Source: Methanoplanus endosymbiosus (lineage in GTDB: Archaea > Halobacteriota > Methanomicrobia > Methanomicrobiales > Methanomicrobiaceae). From it: a stretch of DNA of 64,000 nucleotides. A program made the translations under genes and the position numbers. Position 1 is the stretch's first letter. Each line of letters begins with the position of its first letter. Of this stretch, positions 1 to 9,892 are shown piece by piece. The notes under the pieces are model-generated. The model saw only the letters and a list, made by a program, of their open reading frames with translations, was not told the DNA's origin and made no database searches. The stretch is from assembly GCF_024662215.1 (NCBI RefSeq), contig NZ_CP096115.1, positions 2,988,935 to 3,052,934 on the forward strand, given 5' to 3'.

Positions 1-29
1 TATATATCTGACTGACCTAAGATAGTGGG

Positions 30-473
30 ATGCCAGGGGCAGAGAAAGGAGACCTTTTACTTGTTCATTTTACGAGCAGGACATCGGAAGGCGAAATATT
101 TGAATCATCTCTTGAGGGCGATCCCCAGGAGGTGCGGCTTGGTGAGGGCAAAATAAATCCCGCATTTGAGGAGGCTCTTACAGGCATGAAACCCGGAGAT
201 AAGAAAACAGTTACTCTTCCGGCTGAGAAGGCATACGGGAATTACAAGAGCAGGCTCGTCTTCCGGATGAAAAAGAAGCATCTCAATCTTGTGGGAGATC
301 CTGAAAAGGGTGATATGGTAAACATCACACTTCCAAACGGCAAAAAGGCTTTTGTGGAAGTGGTTGAGTCGTCAGGTAAATACCTGAAGGTGGACGGCAA
401 TCATCCTATGGCGGGCGAGGATATGGAGTATGAAATTATGCTTGTGGATATACTTCCGGCTGAGAAGATCTGA
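30..473 (+). CDS. FKBP-type (SlyD-like) peptidyl-prolyl cis-trans isomerase
   Basis: This 147-residue protein is a cytoplasmic FKBP-type prolyl isomerase and folding helper. The N-terminal part has the FKBP pattern of an early GEIFESS segment, a central EEALTGMKPGDKKTV stretch and the closing DGNHPMAGEDMEYEIMLVDI motif near residues 120-140. DGNHPLAG is diagnostic of the SlyD/archaeal short FKBP family. Residues about 70-118 form the extra insert-in-flap chaperone domain. No metal-binding His/Cys-rich tail like that of bacterial SlyD is present. It stands alone, on the strand opposite the uvr genes. The ATG at 30 is near the window edge, so its promoter is only partly visible. Confidence 0.9.
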   Translation: MPGAEKGDLLLVHFTSRTSEGEIFESSLEGDPQEVRLGEGKINPAFEEALTGMKPGDKKTVTLPAEKAYGNYKSRLVFRMKKKHLNLVGDPEKGDMVNITLPNGKKAFVEVVESSGKYLKVDGNHPMAGEDMEYEIMLVDILPAEKI

Positions 474-631
474 GCTATGATCCATATGTCTAAGCTGATT
501 ATCTGAGTTTTGACCTGGATATATCTATAGGTTTTGCTGTAGGTTTATCCGGAATTTACTATTTTTTGTGGGTATTATTTCTCTATCTTTATCAGTTTTC
601 TCCTCAAATAATAATGAACTGACTGAGTACA

Positions 632-1276
632 ATGCCGGAAAAAAATTATGTCACAGACCGGAAGGGGAGGGAGTTTGAGATCTACGATCCTCCTTTTTAC
701 AGACCGGAATTCAATAGAGCACACAGGTATATTATTGACGAATATAGGGTGGAAGGGAAGGATATTGCAATATTTATCCCATGTGCGCTTAGAAAACCCT
801 ACAGTGAAAGTCCGAGCCACAGGCTTTTTCAGGGAATAATTGACGGTGTTTTAGAACCGGAACAGTATCATAAGGTCATCTTTGGTTCATGCGGGGTTGT
901 TCCGTCAGAGCTTGAACTGATGTATCCGTTTGCCAATTATCATTACATGCTTGGGAAGTGCACTGATGATAAGGTGAAGCAGGACTTTCATGAGATTGAA
1001 GTTGGAAAACTTCTGGAATATTTTGATAAGACAAAGGATACTTACCGGATAAGAATTGCCTACTGCATAGGTCCTTTCAGGAAGGCGATGGTTGAAGCCT
1101 GCCGGATCTCCGGGACGGAAATGCACCTTCTGCCGTCTGATCCGATGATTGATAAAATGTATGATATTGACTGCCCTTTTCCGGAAGGGAGTCTTTCAAT
1201 GCAGGAGTATATTGATGAGTTCAGATCCGGCCTGGAGATGGTGAGGGATGAGGTTTATTCCCTGAAATCTCACTGA
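632..1276 (+). CDS. Stand-alone archaeosine synthase-like (DUF5591) domain protein
   Basis: The protein has 214 residues. Positions 50-63 read PCALRKPYSESPSH, the PCxxxKPYxxSxSH signature of the ArcS catalytic core that converts preQ0-modified tRNA toward archaeosine at G15. A second conserved element, CGVVPSELE, begins at Cys87. Full-length ArcS proteins carry this core with TGT-like and PUA domains. Here it stands alone, without a tRNA-binding PUA region, so it could be a split archaeosine enzyme or a paralogue with another amidotransfer-type role. The 3' end overlaps the convergent uvrB 3' end by 7 bp. The family is clear from the motif; the exact substrate is inferred. Confidence 0.75.
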   Translation: MPEKNYVTDRKGREFEIYDPPFYRPEFNRAHRYIIDEYRVEGKDIAIFIPCALRKPYSESPSHRLFQGIIDGVLEPEQYHKVIFGSCGVVPSELELMYPFANYHYMLGKCTDDKVKQDFHEIEVGKLLEYFDKTKDTYRIRIAYCIGPFRKAMVEACRISGTEMHLLPSDPMIDKMYDIDCPFPEGSLSMQEYIDEFRSGLEMVRDEVYSLKSH

Positions 1277-3240
1277 TCTTCTTCAAGCTTTTTTCTTAGA
1301 GCAGTTATTTTATCCCTCAGCATTATCGCCCGTTCGAATTCAAGTGATTCTGCTGCGATATTCATGTCAGCTTCAAGTTCAATGATGACATTTGGTATCT
1401 CTGAGTTTGGTATATGTTTTATATCCGTAATTTCAGTCTCTTTCTCTTTTACAGGCTTAATGATGGTTTTAGGTGTGATACCATGCTTGTTATTGAATGC
1501 TATCTGCATTTCCCTTCTTCTCTTAGTCTCATTAAGTGCTTTCTTCATTGAGTCCGTTAATTTATCGGCGTACAGAACAACATGGGCATTGACATTTCTT
1601 GCTGCACGTCCTATTATCTGAATCAGGCTCCTTGCATCCCGTAAAAATCCTTCCTTGTCAGCGTCAAGTATCCCGATAAATCCGACTTCCGGAATGTCAA
1701 GACCTTCTCTGAGGAGGTTTATTCCGACAAGGACATCAAAACGTCCGAGGCGCAACTGCCTTATTATCTCGGTTCTCTCAATGGTTTTTATGTCTGAATG
1801 AAGGTATCTCGTCTTGATGCCCTTTGATGCCAGAAATTCGGAGAGTTCCTCAGCAAGCCTTTTGGTGAGGGTTGTGATGAGCACCCGGTCCCCTTCTTCA
1901 ATGGTCTTTTTAATCTCAGAGAGGAGATCATTCATCTGCCCTTCAATAGGCCTCACTTCAACTTCAGGATCAGTAAGACCTGTCGGCCTGATGATCTGTT
2001 CCACAACATCGGCAGAATGCTCCTTTTCATAATCTCCCGGAGTTGCGGATACAAAGATGATATTTCTCATATACTCCTCAAATTCACCGAATACGAGCGG
2101 CCGGTTGTCAAAAGCAGAAGGAAGCCTGAATCCGTAGTCCACAAGCGGCACTTTTCTTGACCGGTCGCCGTTGTACATGCCTCTCACCTGCGGGAGGGTC
2201 TGGTGGCTCTCGTCAATGACCATCAGGAAGTCATCCGGAAAATAGTCGAGGAGGCAGAATGGTTTCTCGCCGGGATTTCTCTTATCAAAAAACCGTGAAT
2301 AATTTTCAATGCCTTTGCATGACCCTGTCTCTTCGATCATCTCAATATCAAAGAGGGTTCTCTGCTTTAAGCGGTGTGCTTCAATTGCGCCGAGTTTGGG
2401 TAGCTGCTCTTCAAGTTCAGCCCTTATCTTTTTAATGGCATCTTCCTTCTCCTCTTCCGGAATTACGTAATGCCTTGCAGGATAGATGAAGAAATACTTC
2501 ATTGATTCTGTTCTTTCACCGGTGTTTCTGTCAATCTCAGATATTCTCTCAATTTCGTCCCCGAAAAATTCTATCCTGATTATATTGTTGAAATATCCGG
2601 GGATGAGATCTATGGTGTCTCCCCTGACCCTGAACCGTCCCGGAGCAGGTTCGGTGTCATTTCTCTCATAGAGAATGTCCACAAGTCTGCCGAGAAGTTC
2701 ATTTCTCCTGATACGGTCCCCGGTTTTGATCTCAAAACCGAGTTTCTGAAAATTCTCAGGATTGCCAAGACCATAGATGCATGAAACTGAGGCGACAACT
2801 ATGACATCATCCCTTGAGAGAAGTGATGCCGTTGTTGCAAGCCTCATCTGCTCAATTTTTGGATTTATCTGTGCATCCTTCTCGATATACTGGTCTTTCT
2901 TTGGTATGTATGATTCCGGCTGGTAATAATCATAATAAGACACGAAATATTCAACCCGGTTCTCCGGGAAAAATTCCTTAAATTCGTTATATAACTGTGC
3001 TGCGAGTGTCTTGTTGTGTGCAAATACAAGTGTCGGCTTCTGCACCTTCTCAATCACATTTGCGATGGTGAAGGTCTTTCCTGATCCGGTTACACCGAGA
3101 AGAGTCTGACATCTCTCTTTTTTGTCAATGCCTTCAGTTAATTTATTGATAGCTTCCGGCTGTGAACCGGCGGGTCTGTAATCCGAAACAAGCCTGAATT
3201 TATCTTTCTCTTTTTCTTTCTCTTTTGTCATATCCGGCAT
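1270..3240 (-). CDS. uvrB: UvrABC excision nuclease subunit B
   Basis: UvrB is the damage-verifying helicase of nucleotide excision repair, loaded on DNA by UvrA and cut-licensed with UvrC. The 656-residue product has Walker A GVTGSGKT near residue 49, the YYDYYQPE segment of the damage-probing beta-hairpin after residue 100, helicase motifs such as DESHQTLPQ and GINLLREGLD, and a C-terminal UVR coiled-coil (residues about 620-655) that binds UvrC. Length is normal. It is the last of three minus-strand uvr genes, separated from uvrC by a toxin-antitoxin pair. The initiating ATG is followed by a Lys/Glu-rich leader of about ten residues not seen in bacterial UvrB; a later ATG (residue 4) is possible. 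Confidence 0.97.
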   Translation of the reverse strand: MPDMTKEKEKEKDKFRLVSDYRPAGSQPEAINKLTEGIDKKERCQTLLGVTGSGKTFTIANVIEKVQKPTLVFAHNKTLAAQLYNEFKEFFPENRVEYFVSYYDYYQPESYIPKKDQYIEKDAQINPKIEQMRLATTASLLSRDDVIVVASVSCIYGLGNPENFQKLGFEIKTGDRIRRNELLGRLVDILYERNDTEPAPGRFRVRGDTIDLIPGYFNNIIRIEFFGDEIERISEIDRNTGERTESMKYFFIYPARHYVIPEEEKEDAIKKIRAELEEQLPKLGAIEAHRLKQRTLFDIEMIEETGSCKGIENYSRFFDKRNPGEKPFCLLDYFPDDFLMVIDESHQTLPQVRGMYNGDRSRKVPLVDYGFRLPSAFDNRPLVFGEFEEYMRNIIFVSATPGDYEKEHSADVVEQIIRPTGLTDPEVEVRPIEGQMNDLLSEIKKTIEEGDRVLITTLTKRLAEELSEFLASKGIKTRYLHSDIKTIERTEIIRQLRLGRFDVLVGINLLREGLDIPEVGFIGILDADKEGFLRDARSLIQIIGRAARNVNAHVVLYADKLTDSMKKALNETKRRREMQIAFNNKHGITPKTIIKPVKEKETEITDIKHIPNSEIPNVIIELEADMNIAAESLEFERAIMLRDKITALRKKLEEDQ

Positions 3241-3394
3241 ACCTGTGTATAATTATGTCATTTTATTGCACTGAGAAGACTGAGATCACGTTTAAAGGAA
3301 GGGTTGGGAGTCATACGAGGTTTTATTCCATTTGCTGGGCGCTGTTTTGCATTTTGTGCTAAATCCGGTATTGTGAGAGTTTTCCTGTTTTTGA

Positions 3395-3727
3395 TTATCT
3401 TTCAGATATTATTTTTTTTATTTCCGGGAGGTCTTCTTTGACTGTTAACCAGACAATTTCGATATTGACTCCAAAATAAGCATGAATGAGTTTATCACGC
3501 ATGCCTGCCAGTTCTTTCCAGGGGACTTTAGGGTATTTTTCCTTATTTTCCGGTGGTATTTTTTTAACAGCCTCACCGATAATTTCAAGTCCTCTTATTA
3601 CGGCAAACTGTGTTTTTTCGTCAAGGGCAAAGTCGTCCTCTGTTGTGTCCCCTACAAATGATTCGATCTTTTCAATTGCTGTGATGATATCGTTGAAATA
3701 GTCATCAGCAATTCTGTTTTTTCTCAT
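3395..3727 (-). CDS. hepT: HepT-family (DUF86) RNase toxin
   Basis: The 110-residue all-alpha protein belongs to the HEPN/DUF86 group. It shows the RX4HXY RNase motif as R77, H82 and Y84 (sequence RDKLIHAYF). HepT toxins cleave RNA and are silenced by MntA, which adds AMP units to the tyrosine of this motif. I placed the start at the internal ATG at 3727. It gives a 4-bp ATGA overlap with the upstream mntA, and the longer open frame would run through the MntA C-terminus. The gene is 154 bp from uvrB on the same strand. The motif is intact, so the toxin is probably functional. Confidence 0.9.
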   Translation of the reverse strand: MRKNRIADDYFNDIITAIEKIESFVGDTTEDDFALDEKTQFAVIRGLEIIGEAVKKIPPENKEKYPKVPWKELAGMRDKLIHAYFGVNIEIVWLTVKEDLPEIKKIISER

Positions 3728-4047
3728 GCAAAGATCGCCTCGCTTAGTACTTCTTTTCCGATATTTGTTTTTAGCGAGTTTTTTACGACCAGATCTACCT
3801 TTATCCCATGCAGGCAATGTGACAGGTAATCTTCAAGTCTCATGAATTTAATAAATCCGGGAATCTCTGAAAATGAGACCAGTATATCTATGTCACTTTC
3901 ATTGTCTTCTTCCCCGCGTACATATGATCCAAAGAGACCTATTTCAGATATTTTAAATTCCTCTTTAAGGTAAGTCATCTCTTTTTTTAATATTGAGATT
4001 ATTTCATCCCTGTCCGGCAGTGTGTGAGGTTCATCTGTTTTGGTCAT
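3724..4047 (-). CDS. mntA: MntA-family minimal nucleotidyltransferase antitoxin
   Basis: The 107-residue product has the minimal nucleotidyltransferase motif GS-x10-DxD, with G40, S41, D52 and D54 (FGSYVRGEEDNESDID). In type VII MntA/HepT systems this enzyme AMPylates and neutralises the HepT toxin. It is the first gene of the pair and overlaps hepT by 4 bp, so the two are translationally coupled. All catalytic acids visible in the family are kept. The third acid near residue 90 (KVDLVVKN) also fits. The pair lies between uvrC and uvrB, an unusual site for a toxin-antitoxin cassette. Confidence 0.9.
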   Translation of the reverse strand: MTKTDEPHTLPDRDEIISILKKEMTYLKEEFKISEIGLFGSYVRGEEDNESDIDILVSFSEIPGFIKFMRLEDYLSHCLHGIKVDLVVKNSLKTNIGKEVLSEAIFA

Positions 4048-4154
4048 AGTTGTTCTTATATGGGTTATTAACAGCTTTAATTATATAATTTCCTTCTTCC
4101 TGTTCTACTGGGGGGAATGAGTCTGTACGGGTGTATAGTTATGGGATTTTCAGT

Positions 4155-5744
4155 TTAATTCTCACCAAAAGCCTCTTTCTTCCTCAGGAGCCGGTTGTAT
4201 TCTATCGCAAACCTGTGTGCCTCGTCCCTGATCTCCTGAATGAGAAATGAAGCCGGATCATTCTTCTTAACCGGAAGCGGAGCTGATAGTCCGGGCACGA
4301 ATATCTCTTCTTCACGTTTAGCAACCGAAATTATGGGTATTTTCAGGTTAAGGTCTTTGAGAACCGCTGCTGCGGATGAGAGCTGGCCCTTACCGCCGTC
4401 AATGATTATAAGATCGGGCATCAGAGAGTTGTCTCCGTTCTCTTCACTCTTCCTGTTCTCACTGCTTTCCCTCTGCAACCTTGAATATCTTCTTCTGACA
4501 ACCTCGGCAATTGCTGCAAAATCGTCAATGCCTTCCACCGTCTTAATTTTAAACCGCCTGTAGTTTCTCTTGTCCGGTCTGCCGTACCTGAACTGCACCA
4601 TTGACCCCGTCATAGCAGTGCCGGAGAGGTGGGATATATCAAAGCACTCGATGACATCCGGATTTTCAGGCAGGTGAAGGCGTTTTTTCAGTGCCTCAAC
4701 ATTCTTCTCACCCCTGAAGAAGACTGACTCGATATTCTTTGCAACAAGGTCAAGGAGATTTTTCTTATCACCCTTCTGCGGGACTGTCAGTTTAACCTTT
4801 CTGCCCCGCATATCTGAGAGGAAGTCCTCAAGTGACGGGTCAGGAATTTCCGGAAGGATAATCTCGGACGGAATTTCATTCTCAGAATAATACTGCACAA
4901 TAAATTCTTCAAATGTCTCTTTATTCCCGTCAAAGACAAACTCCTGCTTGTCCCCAAGTGTGCCCTTGTAAACCGAAAAGAGCATGATATAAATGACACC
5001 TTCTCTTAGAGTGTAATTTATTACATCCTCATCTCTGTCCTTCTTCCGGTCAGCAAACTGCTTCTCAGAGAGATTTTTAATCGCCGATATGGTATCCCTC
5101 ATCTCAAGTGCCTCTTCAAATTCCTGCCTTTGAGAGTGTGATTTCATCTTTTCTTCAAGATTCAGGAGAACATCTTTTGTATGCCCTCTCAGGATTGATT
5201 CGGCATTTCTGATTCTTTCGTTGTAATTTTCTTCAGATATCGCACCTGTGCAGGGGGCACTGCATGATCCGATATGATATCTCAGGCATGCACGTTTCGG
5301 CATTCTCCTGCATGACCTGAGTCCGAAAATCTTTCTGAGGGCAGAGAGGATATAATCCCTCTCCCTGGCAGATACAAACGGGCCGAAAAATTCCCCTCTT
5401 CCGGTCTTCTTTCTTGCAATGCCTATTGCCGGGAATTTATCATCGCTGATACGGATATATGCGTAATTTTTGGAATCCCTAAGATCAATATTGTATTTTG
5501 GTTTATATCTCTTGATTAGGTTATTCTCAAGAATCAGCGCTTCAACCTCGGTTCCGGTGACGATATAGTCAAAGTCCTCGGCAACTTTCAGCATTGCCCC
5601 GGTCTTTGGGTCATGGTGGCTTTTGGAAAAATAAGATGATACCCTCTTCTTCAGGTTCTTTGCCTTGCCCACATATACGACATTTCCGTCTCTGTCTTTG
5701 TACATGTAGCATCCGGGATCTTCCGGAAGAGTCGCTGTATCCAT
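4155..5744 (-). CDS. uvrC: UvrABC excision nuclease subunit C (short, no helix-hairpin-helix tail)
   Basis: UvrC makes the incisions on both sides of the lesion. The 529-residue protein begins with a GIY-YIG endonuclease domain (GCYMYKD then VVYVGKAKNLKKRV, residues about 10-40). A Cys cluster follows near residues 140-165 (CRRMPKRACLRYHIGSC), then a UVR domain (about 195-230) and the RNase H-like second nuclease with catalytic Asp in CFDISH and IIDGGKGQL and His in DEAHRFAI. Bacterial UvrC is usually about 600 residues and ends in tandem helix-hairpin-helix motifs. Here the frame stops just after the RNase H-like domain, so that DNA-binding tail is absent. Confidence 0.96.
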   Translation of the reverse strand: MDTATLPEDPGCYMYKDRDGNVVYVGKAKNLKKRVSSYFSKSHHDPKTGAMLKVAEDFDYIVTGTEVEALILENNLIKRYKPKYNIDLRDSKNYAYIRISDDKFPAIGIARKKTGRGEFFGPFVSARERDYILSALRKIFGLRSCRRMPKRACLRYHIGSCSAPCTGAISEENYNERIRNAESILRGHTKDVLLNLEEKMKSHSQRQEFEEALEMRDTISAIKNLSEKQFADRKKDRDEDVINYTLREGVIYIMLFSVYKGTLGDKQEFVFDGNKETFEEFIVQYYSENEIPSEIILPEIPDPSLEDFLSDMRGRKVKLTVPQKGDKKNLLDLVAKNIESVFFRGEKNVEALKKRLHLPENPDVIECFDISHLSGTAMTGSMVQFRYGRPDKRNYRRFKIKTVEGIDDFAAIAEVVRRRYSRLQRESSENRKSEENGDNSLMPDLIIIDGGKGQLSSAAAVLKDLNLKIPIISVAKREEEIFVPGLSAPLPVKKNDPASFLIQEIRDEAHRFAIEYNRLLRKKEAFGEN

Positions 5745-5866
5745 AATATTCTCATTCCTGCTTATATGGCCCTGTAAACTGTACTGGTTATATGGCCGTA
5801 CTGATTGTATTGCTATGGTATTTTTGTGTCATCTGTATATTTGTCTGATCTTTTCAGTATCTGTTG

Positions 5867-8770
5867 TCAGTTGAGCATCTTTGCAAGAAACTGTCCGGTG
5901 TAGCTTGCCGGAGATGCAGCAACCTCTTCAGGAGTTCCGGAGGCTATGATCTCACCACCCTTCTCACCACCCTCAGGGCCGAGATCTATTATATGATCTG
6001 CTGATTTGATGACATCAAGATTGTGCTCAATTACCACAACTGTATTTCCCTTCTCAACAAGGCTGTCAAGAACGGATATCAGCTTTTTGACATCATGGAA
6101 GTGAAGCCCGGTTGTCGGTTCATCAAGAAGATAGACTGTATTTCCGGTGGCCTTCTTTGATAATTCCCTTGTGAGTTTAATCCTCTGTGCTTCGCCGCCG
6201 GAGAGTGTGGTTGAACTCTGGCCGAGTTTTATATATCCAAGGCCCACCCTGCATAATGTTTCAAGCTTTGACCTGACTGTGGGGACATTCTCAAAGATAT
6301 AGTATGCCTCCTCAACAGTCATATCAAGGACATCTGCAATTGATTTATCCTTGTATTTAACTTCAAGTGTCTCTGCATTGAATCTTCTGCCTTTGCACTC
6401 CTCACATTCGACATATACGTCCGGCAGGAAATTCATCTCAATTTTAATCAGGCCCTCACCGCCGCAGGCTTCACATCTCCCGCCTTTCACATTAAAGGAG
6501 AATCTTCCCGGTTTATAACCCCTGATCTTTGCCTCCTTTGTCTCTGCAAAGATCTTTCTGATCTCGTCAAAGACCTTGGTGTATGTCGCCGGATTTGACC
6601 GTGGTGTTCTTCCGATAGGACTCTGGTCGATGACTATGACTTTGTCCACCGGAATGTCAGATTCAAGGGTATCATAATCTCCCGGACTGGTCTTTGATTT
6701 ATATACCTCCTTCATCAGAGCCCTGTAAAGGGTGTCATATATCAGGGTTGATTTCCCTGAACCCGATACTCCGGTGACTACAGTCAGAAGTCCGGCAGGG
6801 ATGGCGGCACTGACATCTTTTAAATTGTTCTGCCTGCACCCGTTTATCCGGATGAAGGATTCTGCTTTTCTTCTTTTTGCAGGTGTATCTATCTTCTCCT
6901 TTCCGGAGAGGTACAGTCCGGTAAGGGACTCCGGATTATTTTCAATATCCATCGGAGTTCCTTTTGCTATTACATCTCCCCCGTGGACACCTGCACCCGG
7001 CCCCATGTCTATGACATAATCCGCATTTCTGATTGTATCCTCATCATGCTCCACGACAACAAGAGTGTTGCCGAGATCACGCAGGCGGTGCAGAGTTTCA
7101 ATCAGTTTATGGTTGTCCCTCTGGTGAAGGCCGATTGAAGGTTCATCAAGGACGTACAGAACTCCGGTAAGGTTTGATCCGATCTGGGTTGCAAGCCGGA
7201 TTCTCTGTGCCTCTCCGCCGGAGAGTGTGCCTGCATTTCTTGATAGAGTAAGATAGCCAAGGCCCACCTGTTCGAGGAAACGAAGTCTTGAATTGATCTC
7301 CTTTAGTACCTGTTTTGCGATCTCCTGCTCTTTATCAGTCAGTTCAAGGCCGCTGAAAAATTCAATGGCGCGGCTGATAGAAAGATCGGTTACATCCGCA
7401 ATTGTCCTTCCGCCTGTCCGGACAGCAAGAACTGAAGGCTTAAGCCTCTTTCCGTCACATTTCGGGCACTTTGAGATCTTCATGAATTTCTCAAGCTCTT
7501 TTCTCCGGTACTCCGACTTGGTCTGTGAGTACAGCCGTTCAGCCTGAGGCAGAAGACCCTCCCATGAACCGTTGTGTGACCAGTGCGCTTCTCCCCCTTT
7601 CATCTTCATATCAAACCGGATCTTCTCATTCGATCCATGCATGAGTGCTCCGTACTGTTTATCTGTCAGGTCTTTTATCGGCGTGAAGACATCAAAGCCG
7701 TAATGGGCTGCAACAGCAGCAAGATACTGACTTCTGTATCCGTCAAGGAAGTTTCTGTATGTCGCAACCGCACCATCGGCTATTGATCTGTTCTTATCCG
7801 GAATTATGAGGTCAGGGTCAAAGTCCATCTTTATGCCAAGTCCGTTGCATTCTCCGCAGGCGCCAAAGGGGCTGTTAAATGAGAACATTCTCGGCTGAAG
7901 CTCTTCAAATGAAAATCCGCATACAGGACATGCCATCTTTGAGGAGTAAATCTTTTCAGAGATCTCTTCTGAATTATCTCTGCCTGAACCACCGGCATCA
8001 TCCGGATTTTCATTTTTATGCCTCTCTTCAGCTTCTTCTTCCCCTGATAACTTATCTTCAGCCGAAATTCCGGTGACGAAAACAAGACCGTCAGATTTCT
8101 TTATTGCAGTCTCAACTGCCTCGACAAGCCTTGATCTCTCTTCTGAAGGGTCAAGCCTGTCAATGACAATCTCAATGTCATGCTTTACATATCGTTCGAG
8201 AGTGATCTCCTCATCAGTCCTGATGATCTCACCATCAACCCGGACTCTGGTGAAGCCTTCTGAGTCGAGATCCTTTAACAGCTGCTGGTATGTGCCTTTC
8301 TTCTGCCTCACAACCGGAGCAAGTACTGTTACCATCCCTTTAAAATCCTCAGATACTGCATCAGAGATCTTTTCAGGTGTCCTTGATTCTATTCTGATGT
8401 TATGCTCCGGGCAGTATGGTGTTCCGATTCTTGCGAAGAGAAGCCTGAGATAATCGTATATCTCCGTTACTGTTCCGACAGTACTTCTCGGGTTTTTTGA
8501 TGTTGTCTTCTGCTCTATTGATATTGCCGGGGAGAGGCCGTCTATTGAGTCAACATCCGGCTTGTTCATTAAGCCTAAGAACTGTCTCGCATAGGCTGAG
8601 AGCGATTCAACATATCTTCTCTGCCCTTCTGCATATATTGTATCGAAAGCAAGGGTGGATTTGCCTGAACCTGAAACTCCGGTTATGACGACAAATCTGT
8701 CACGCGGGATTTCAACACTGATATTTTTCAGGTTGTGCTCTCTTGCTCCCTTTATTGTAATATTTTTCAT
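5867..8770 (-). CDS. uvrA: UvrABC excision nuclease subunit A
   Basis: UvrA is the dimeric ABC-type ATPase that finds DNA damage and loads UvrB. The 967-residue protein has two ABC cassettes. The first has Walker [10 protein letters not shown] near residue 32 and signature [14 protein letters not shown]; the second has GVSGSGKST and [15 protein letters not shown]. It carries the paired zinc modules (CPVC..CGEC in the first half, CEAC..CEEC in the second). A roughly 30-residue acidic insert ([15 protein letters not shown] region, residues about 230-260) precedes the first zinc module and explains the slightly long size. It is the first of the three minus-strand uvr genes; about 120 bp separate it from uvrC. 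Confidence 0.97.
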   Translation of the reverse strand: MKNITIKGAREHNLKNISVEIPRDRFVVITGVSGSGKSTLAFDTIYAEGQRRYVESLSAYARQFLGLMNKPDVDSIDGLSPAISIEQKTTSKNPRSTVGTVTEIYDYLRLLFARIGTPYCPEHNIRIESRTPEKISDAVSEDFKGMVTVLAPVVRQKKGTYQQLLKDLDSEGFTRVRVDGEIIRTDEEITLERYVKHDIEIVIDRLDPSEERSRLVEAVETAIKKSDGLVFVTGISAEDKLSGEEEAEERHKNENPDDAGGSGRDNSEEISEKIYSSKMACPVCGFSFEELQPRMFSFNSPFGACGECNGLGIKMDFDPDLIIPDKNRSIADGAVATYRNFLDGYRSQYLAAVAAHYGFDVFTPIKDLTDKQYGALMHGSNEKIRFDMKMKGGEAHWSHNGSWEGLLPQAERLYSQTKSEYRRKELEKFMKISKCPKCDGKRLKPSVLAVRTGGRTIADVTDLSISRAIEFFSGLELTDKEQEIAKQVLKEINSRLRFLEQVGLGYLTLSRNAGTLSGGEAQRIRLATQIGSNLTGVLYVLDEPSIGLHQRDNHKLIETLHRLRDLGNTLVVVEHDEDTIRNADYVIDMGPGAGVHGGDVIAKGTPMDIENNPESLTGLYLSGKEKIDTPAKRRKAESFIRINGCRQNNLKDVSAAIPAGLLTVVTGVSGSGKSTLIYDTLYRALMKEVYKSKTSPGDYDTLESDIPVDKVIVIDQSPIGRTPRSNPATYTKVFDEIRKIFAETKEAKIRGYKPGRFSFNVKGGRCEACGGEGLIKIEMNFLPDVYVECEECKGRRFNAETLEVKYKDKSIADVLDMTVEEAYYIFENVPTVRSKLETLCRVGLGYIKLGQSSTTLSGGEAQRIKLTRELSKKATGNTVYLLDEPTTGLHFHDVKKLISVLDSLVEKGNTVVVIEHNLDVIKSADHIIDLGPEGGEKGGEIIASGTPEEVAASPASYTGQFLAKMLN

Positions 8771-9001
8771 TTCCCTGTATCAGAAGAGTTTTGGATCTTA
8801 TTATAAATGAGGATTCAGGCATGCGGGGTGAAAGTAAAAACTCTGTATTATTTCTTTAATATTGGTATTTGGGCAGGAATTGGGGTCTGAATTGTGTGGT
8901 CATTCATTTTGATGCGTTAATTCCGGCAATGTTACTGCATATGCCTGATCCGATAGTGAGATATTTTTCTGGATGATAAATAATCCGGGGTTTTTTATAT
9001 C

Positions 9002-9541
9002 ATGTCTTCTGAATCTTTTGCAACTGATAATACCATACATTCCGGCGGGCTTGCACCTGTATCCGGAAGAGATCTGCTTATCCTTATTCTTGGTAGTTAT
9101 CCGGGTGAGGTGTCTCTTAAGGTGTCAGAATATTATGGCAACCGGAGAAACCATTTCTGGAGATTAATGGAGGAGATTCTCGGCATTGATTCATCTCTGT
9201 CTTATGATGAGAGAATTGAGGCGATTAAATCAGAACGGATTGCATTATGGGATGTATTATATGGATGCAAAAGGGAGAAGAGCAGTGATCACAGCATATC
9301 ATCAGCTATGCCAAATGATATATCCGGATTTCTTGAAGAAAATCCTTCTGTGAAATATATTATTCTGAACGGAAAGACGGGTGCAGGAAAGTGGTTTTAC
9401 CGGACTCAGAAGGATATTCTGGTGTGTGATGATATTACTGTCAGGATTTTTCCCTCGACAAGTCCTGCAAATGCTGTGTTCTCATTTGAAGAGAAACTTA
9501 AGGAGTGGGGAATAATGCGAAAATGGCTTTTGAGGATATAA
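9002..9541 (+). CDS. Uracil-DNA glycosylase superfamily hypoxanthine (deoxyinosine) DNA glycosylase
   Basis: The 179-residue protein matches the family-6 hypoxanthine DNA glycosylases, which remove deamination products from DNA. Residues 29-36 read ILGSYPGE, the motif-1 loop, and YYGNRRNHFWRLMEEI follows at about 44-59, the family's distinctive nucleotide-pocket segment. The C-terminal motif-2 region reads FPSTSPANAVF, close to the LPSTSPANA pattern. It lacks the GE-PG motif of family-4 enzymes. The start ATG at 9002 lies within 40 nt of an A/T-rich stretch. Its position beside uvrA makes a DNA-repair neighbourhood, though it is on the other strand and separately transcribed. Confidence 0.85.
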   Translation: MSSESFATDNTIHSGGLAPVSGRDLLILILGSYPGEVSLKVSEYYGNRRNHFWRLMEEILGIDSSLSYDERIEAIKSERIALWDVLYGCKREKSSDHSISSAMPNDISGFLEENPSVKYIILNGKTGAGKWFYRTQKDILVCDDITVRIFPSTSPANAVFSFEEKLKEWGIMRKWLLRI

Positions 9542-9553
9542 TTATCCCCCATA

Positions 9554-9820
9554 TTATTTGACATTATAATGTTTTATCATAAAATCCCTGATTTTTCCAG
9601 ATTCAGGCCGGCCTTTGTCAGGGCGGTTAATCAGGTTGTCGATCACATTTATCTTTGATATTATTCTGTCAATGTATTCATTTTCTTCCGGAGTTACGCA
9701 GCCTGTTATTGCCTGAAGTGGGTTTTTGATCTCATCATTTAATACCGCAGGATCTTTAAGGTTTTTTTAATCTGCTCAGGACTTTCTTTTTTCTGTTTTT
9801 CCATTCGTGAAACAGCCTCT
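9554..9820 (-). pseudogene. Degraded duplicate of the 3' end of the adjacent PAS sensor gene
   Basis: Read on the minus strand, this stretch encodes a clear relative of the last 85 or so residues of the neighbouring PAS protein. Examples are NDEIKNPLQAITG against NDEIRNPLQAIIG, and PESGKIRDFMIKHYNVK against LESEKIRDFLRKHYSFN. The matching upstream part (MEKQKKESPEQIKK) is in a different frame, with the shift at an A-run near 9765-9772. No start codon or promoter precedes it. It is a remnant of an ancestral tandem copy and not a gene. It stops at a TAA at 9554-9556. Confidence 0.8.
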
Positions 9821-9892
9821 TCTGGTCAACCGTTTACATGCCACATCACAATCTGTGCATCACCTTCTGTGGCATAAATTAAAACTGTAAAA

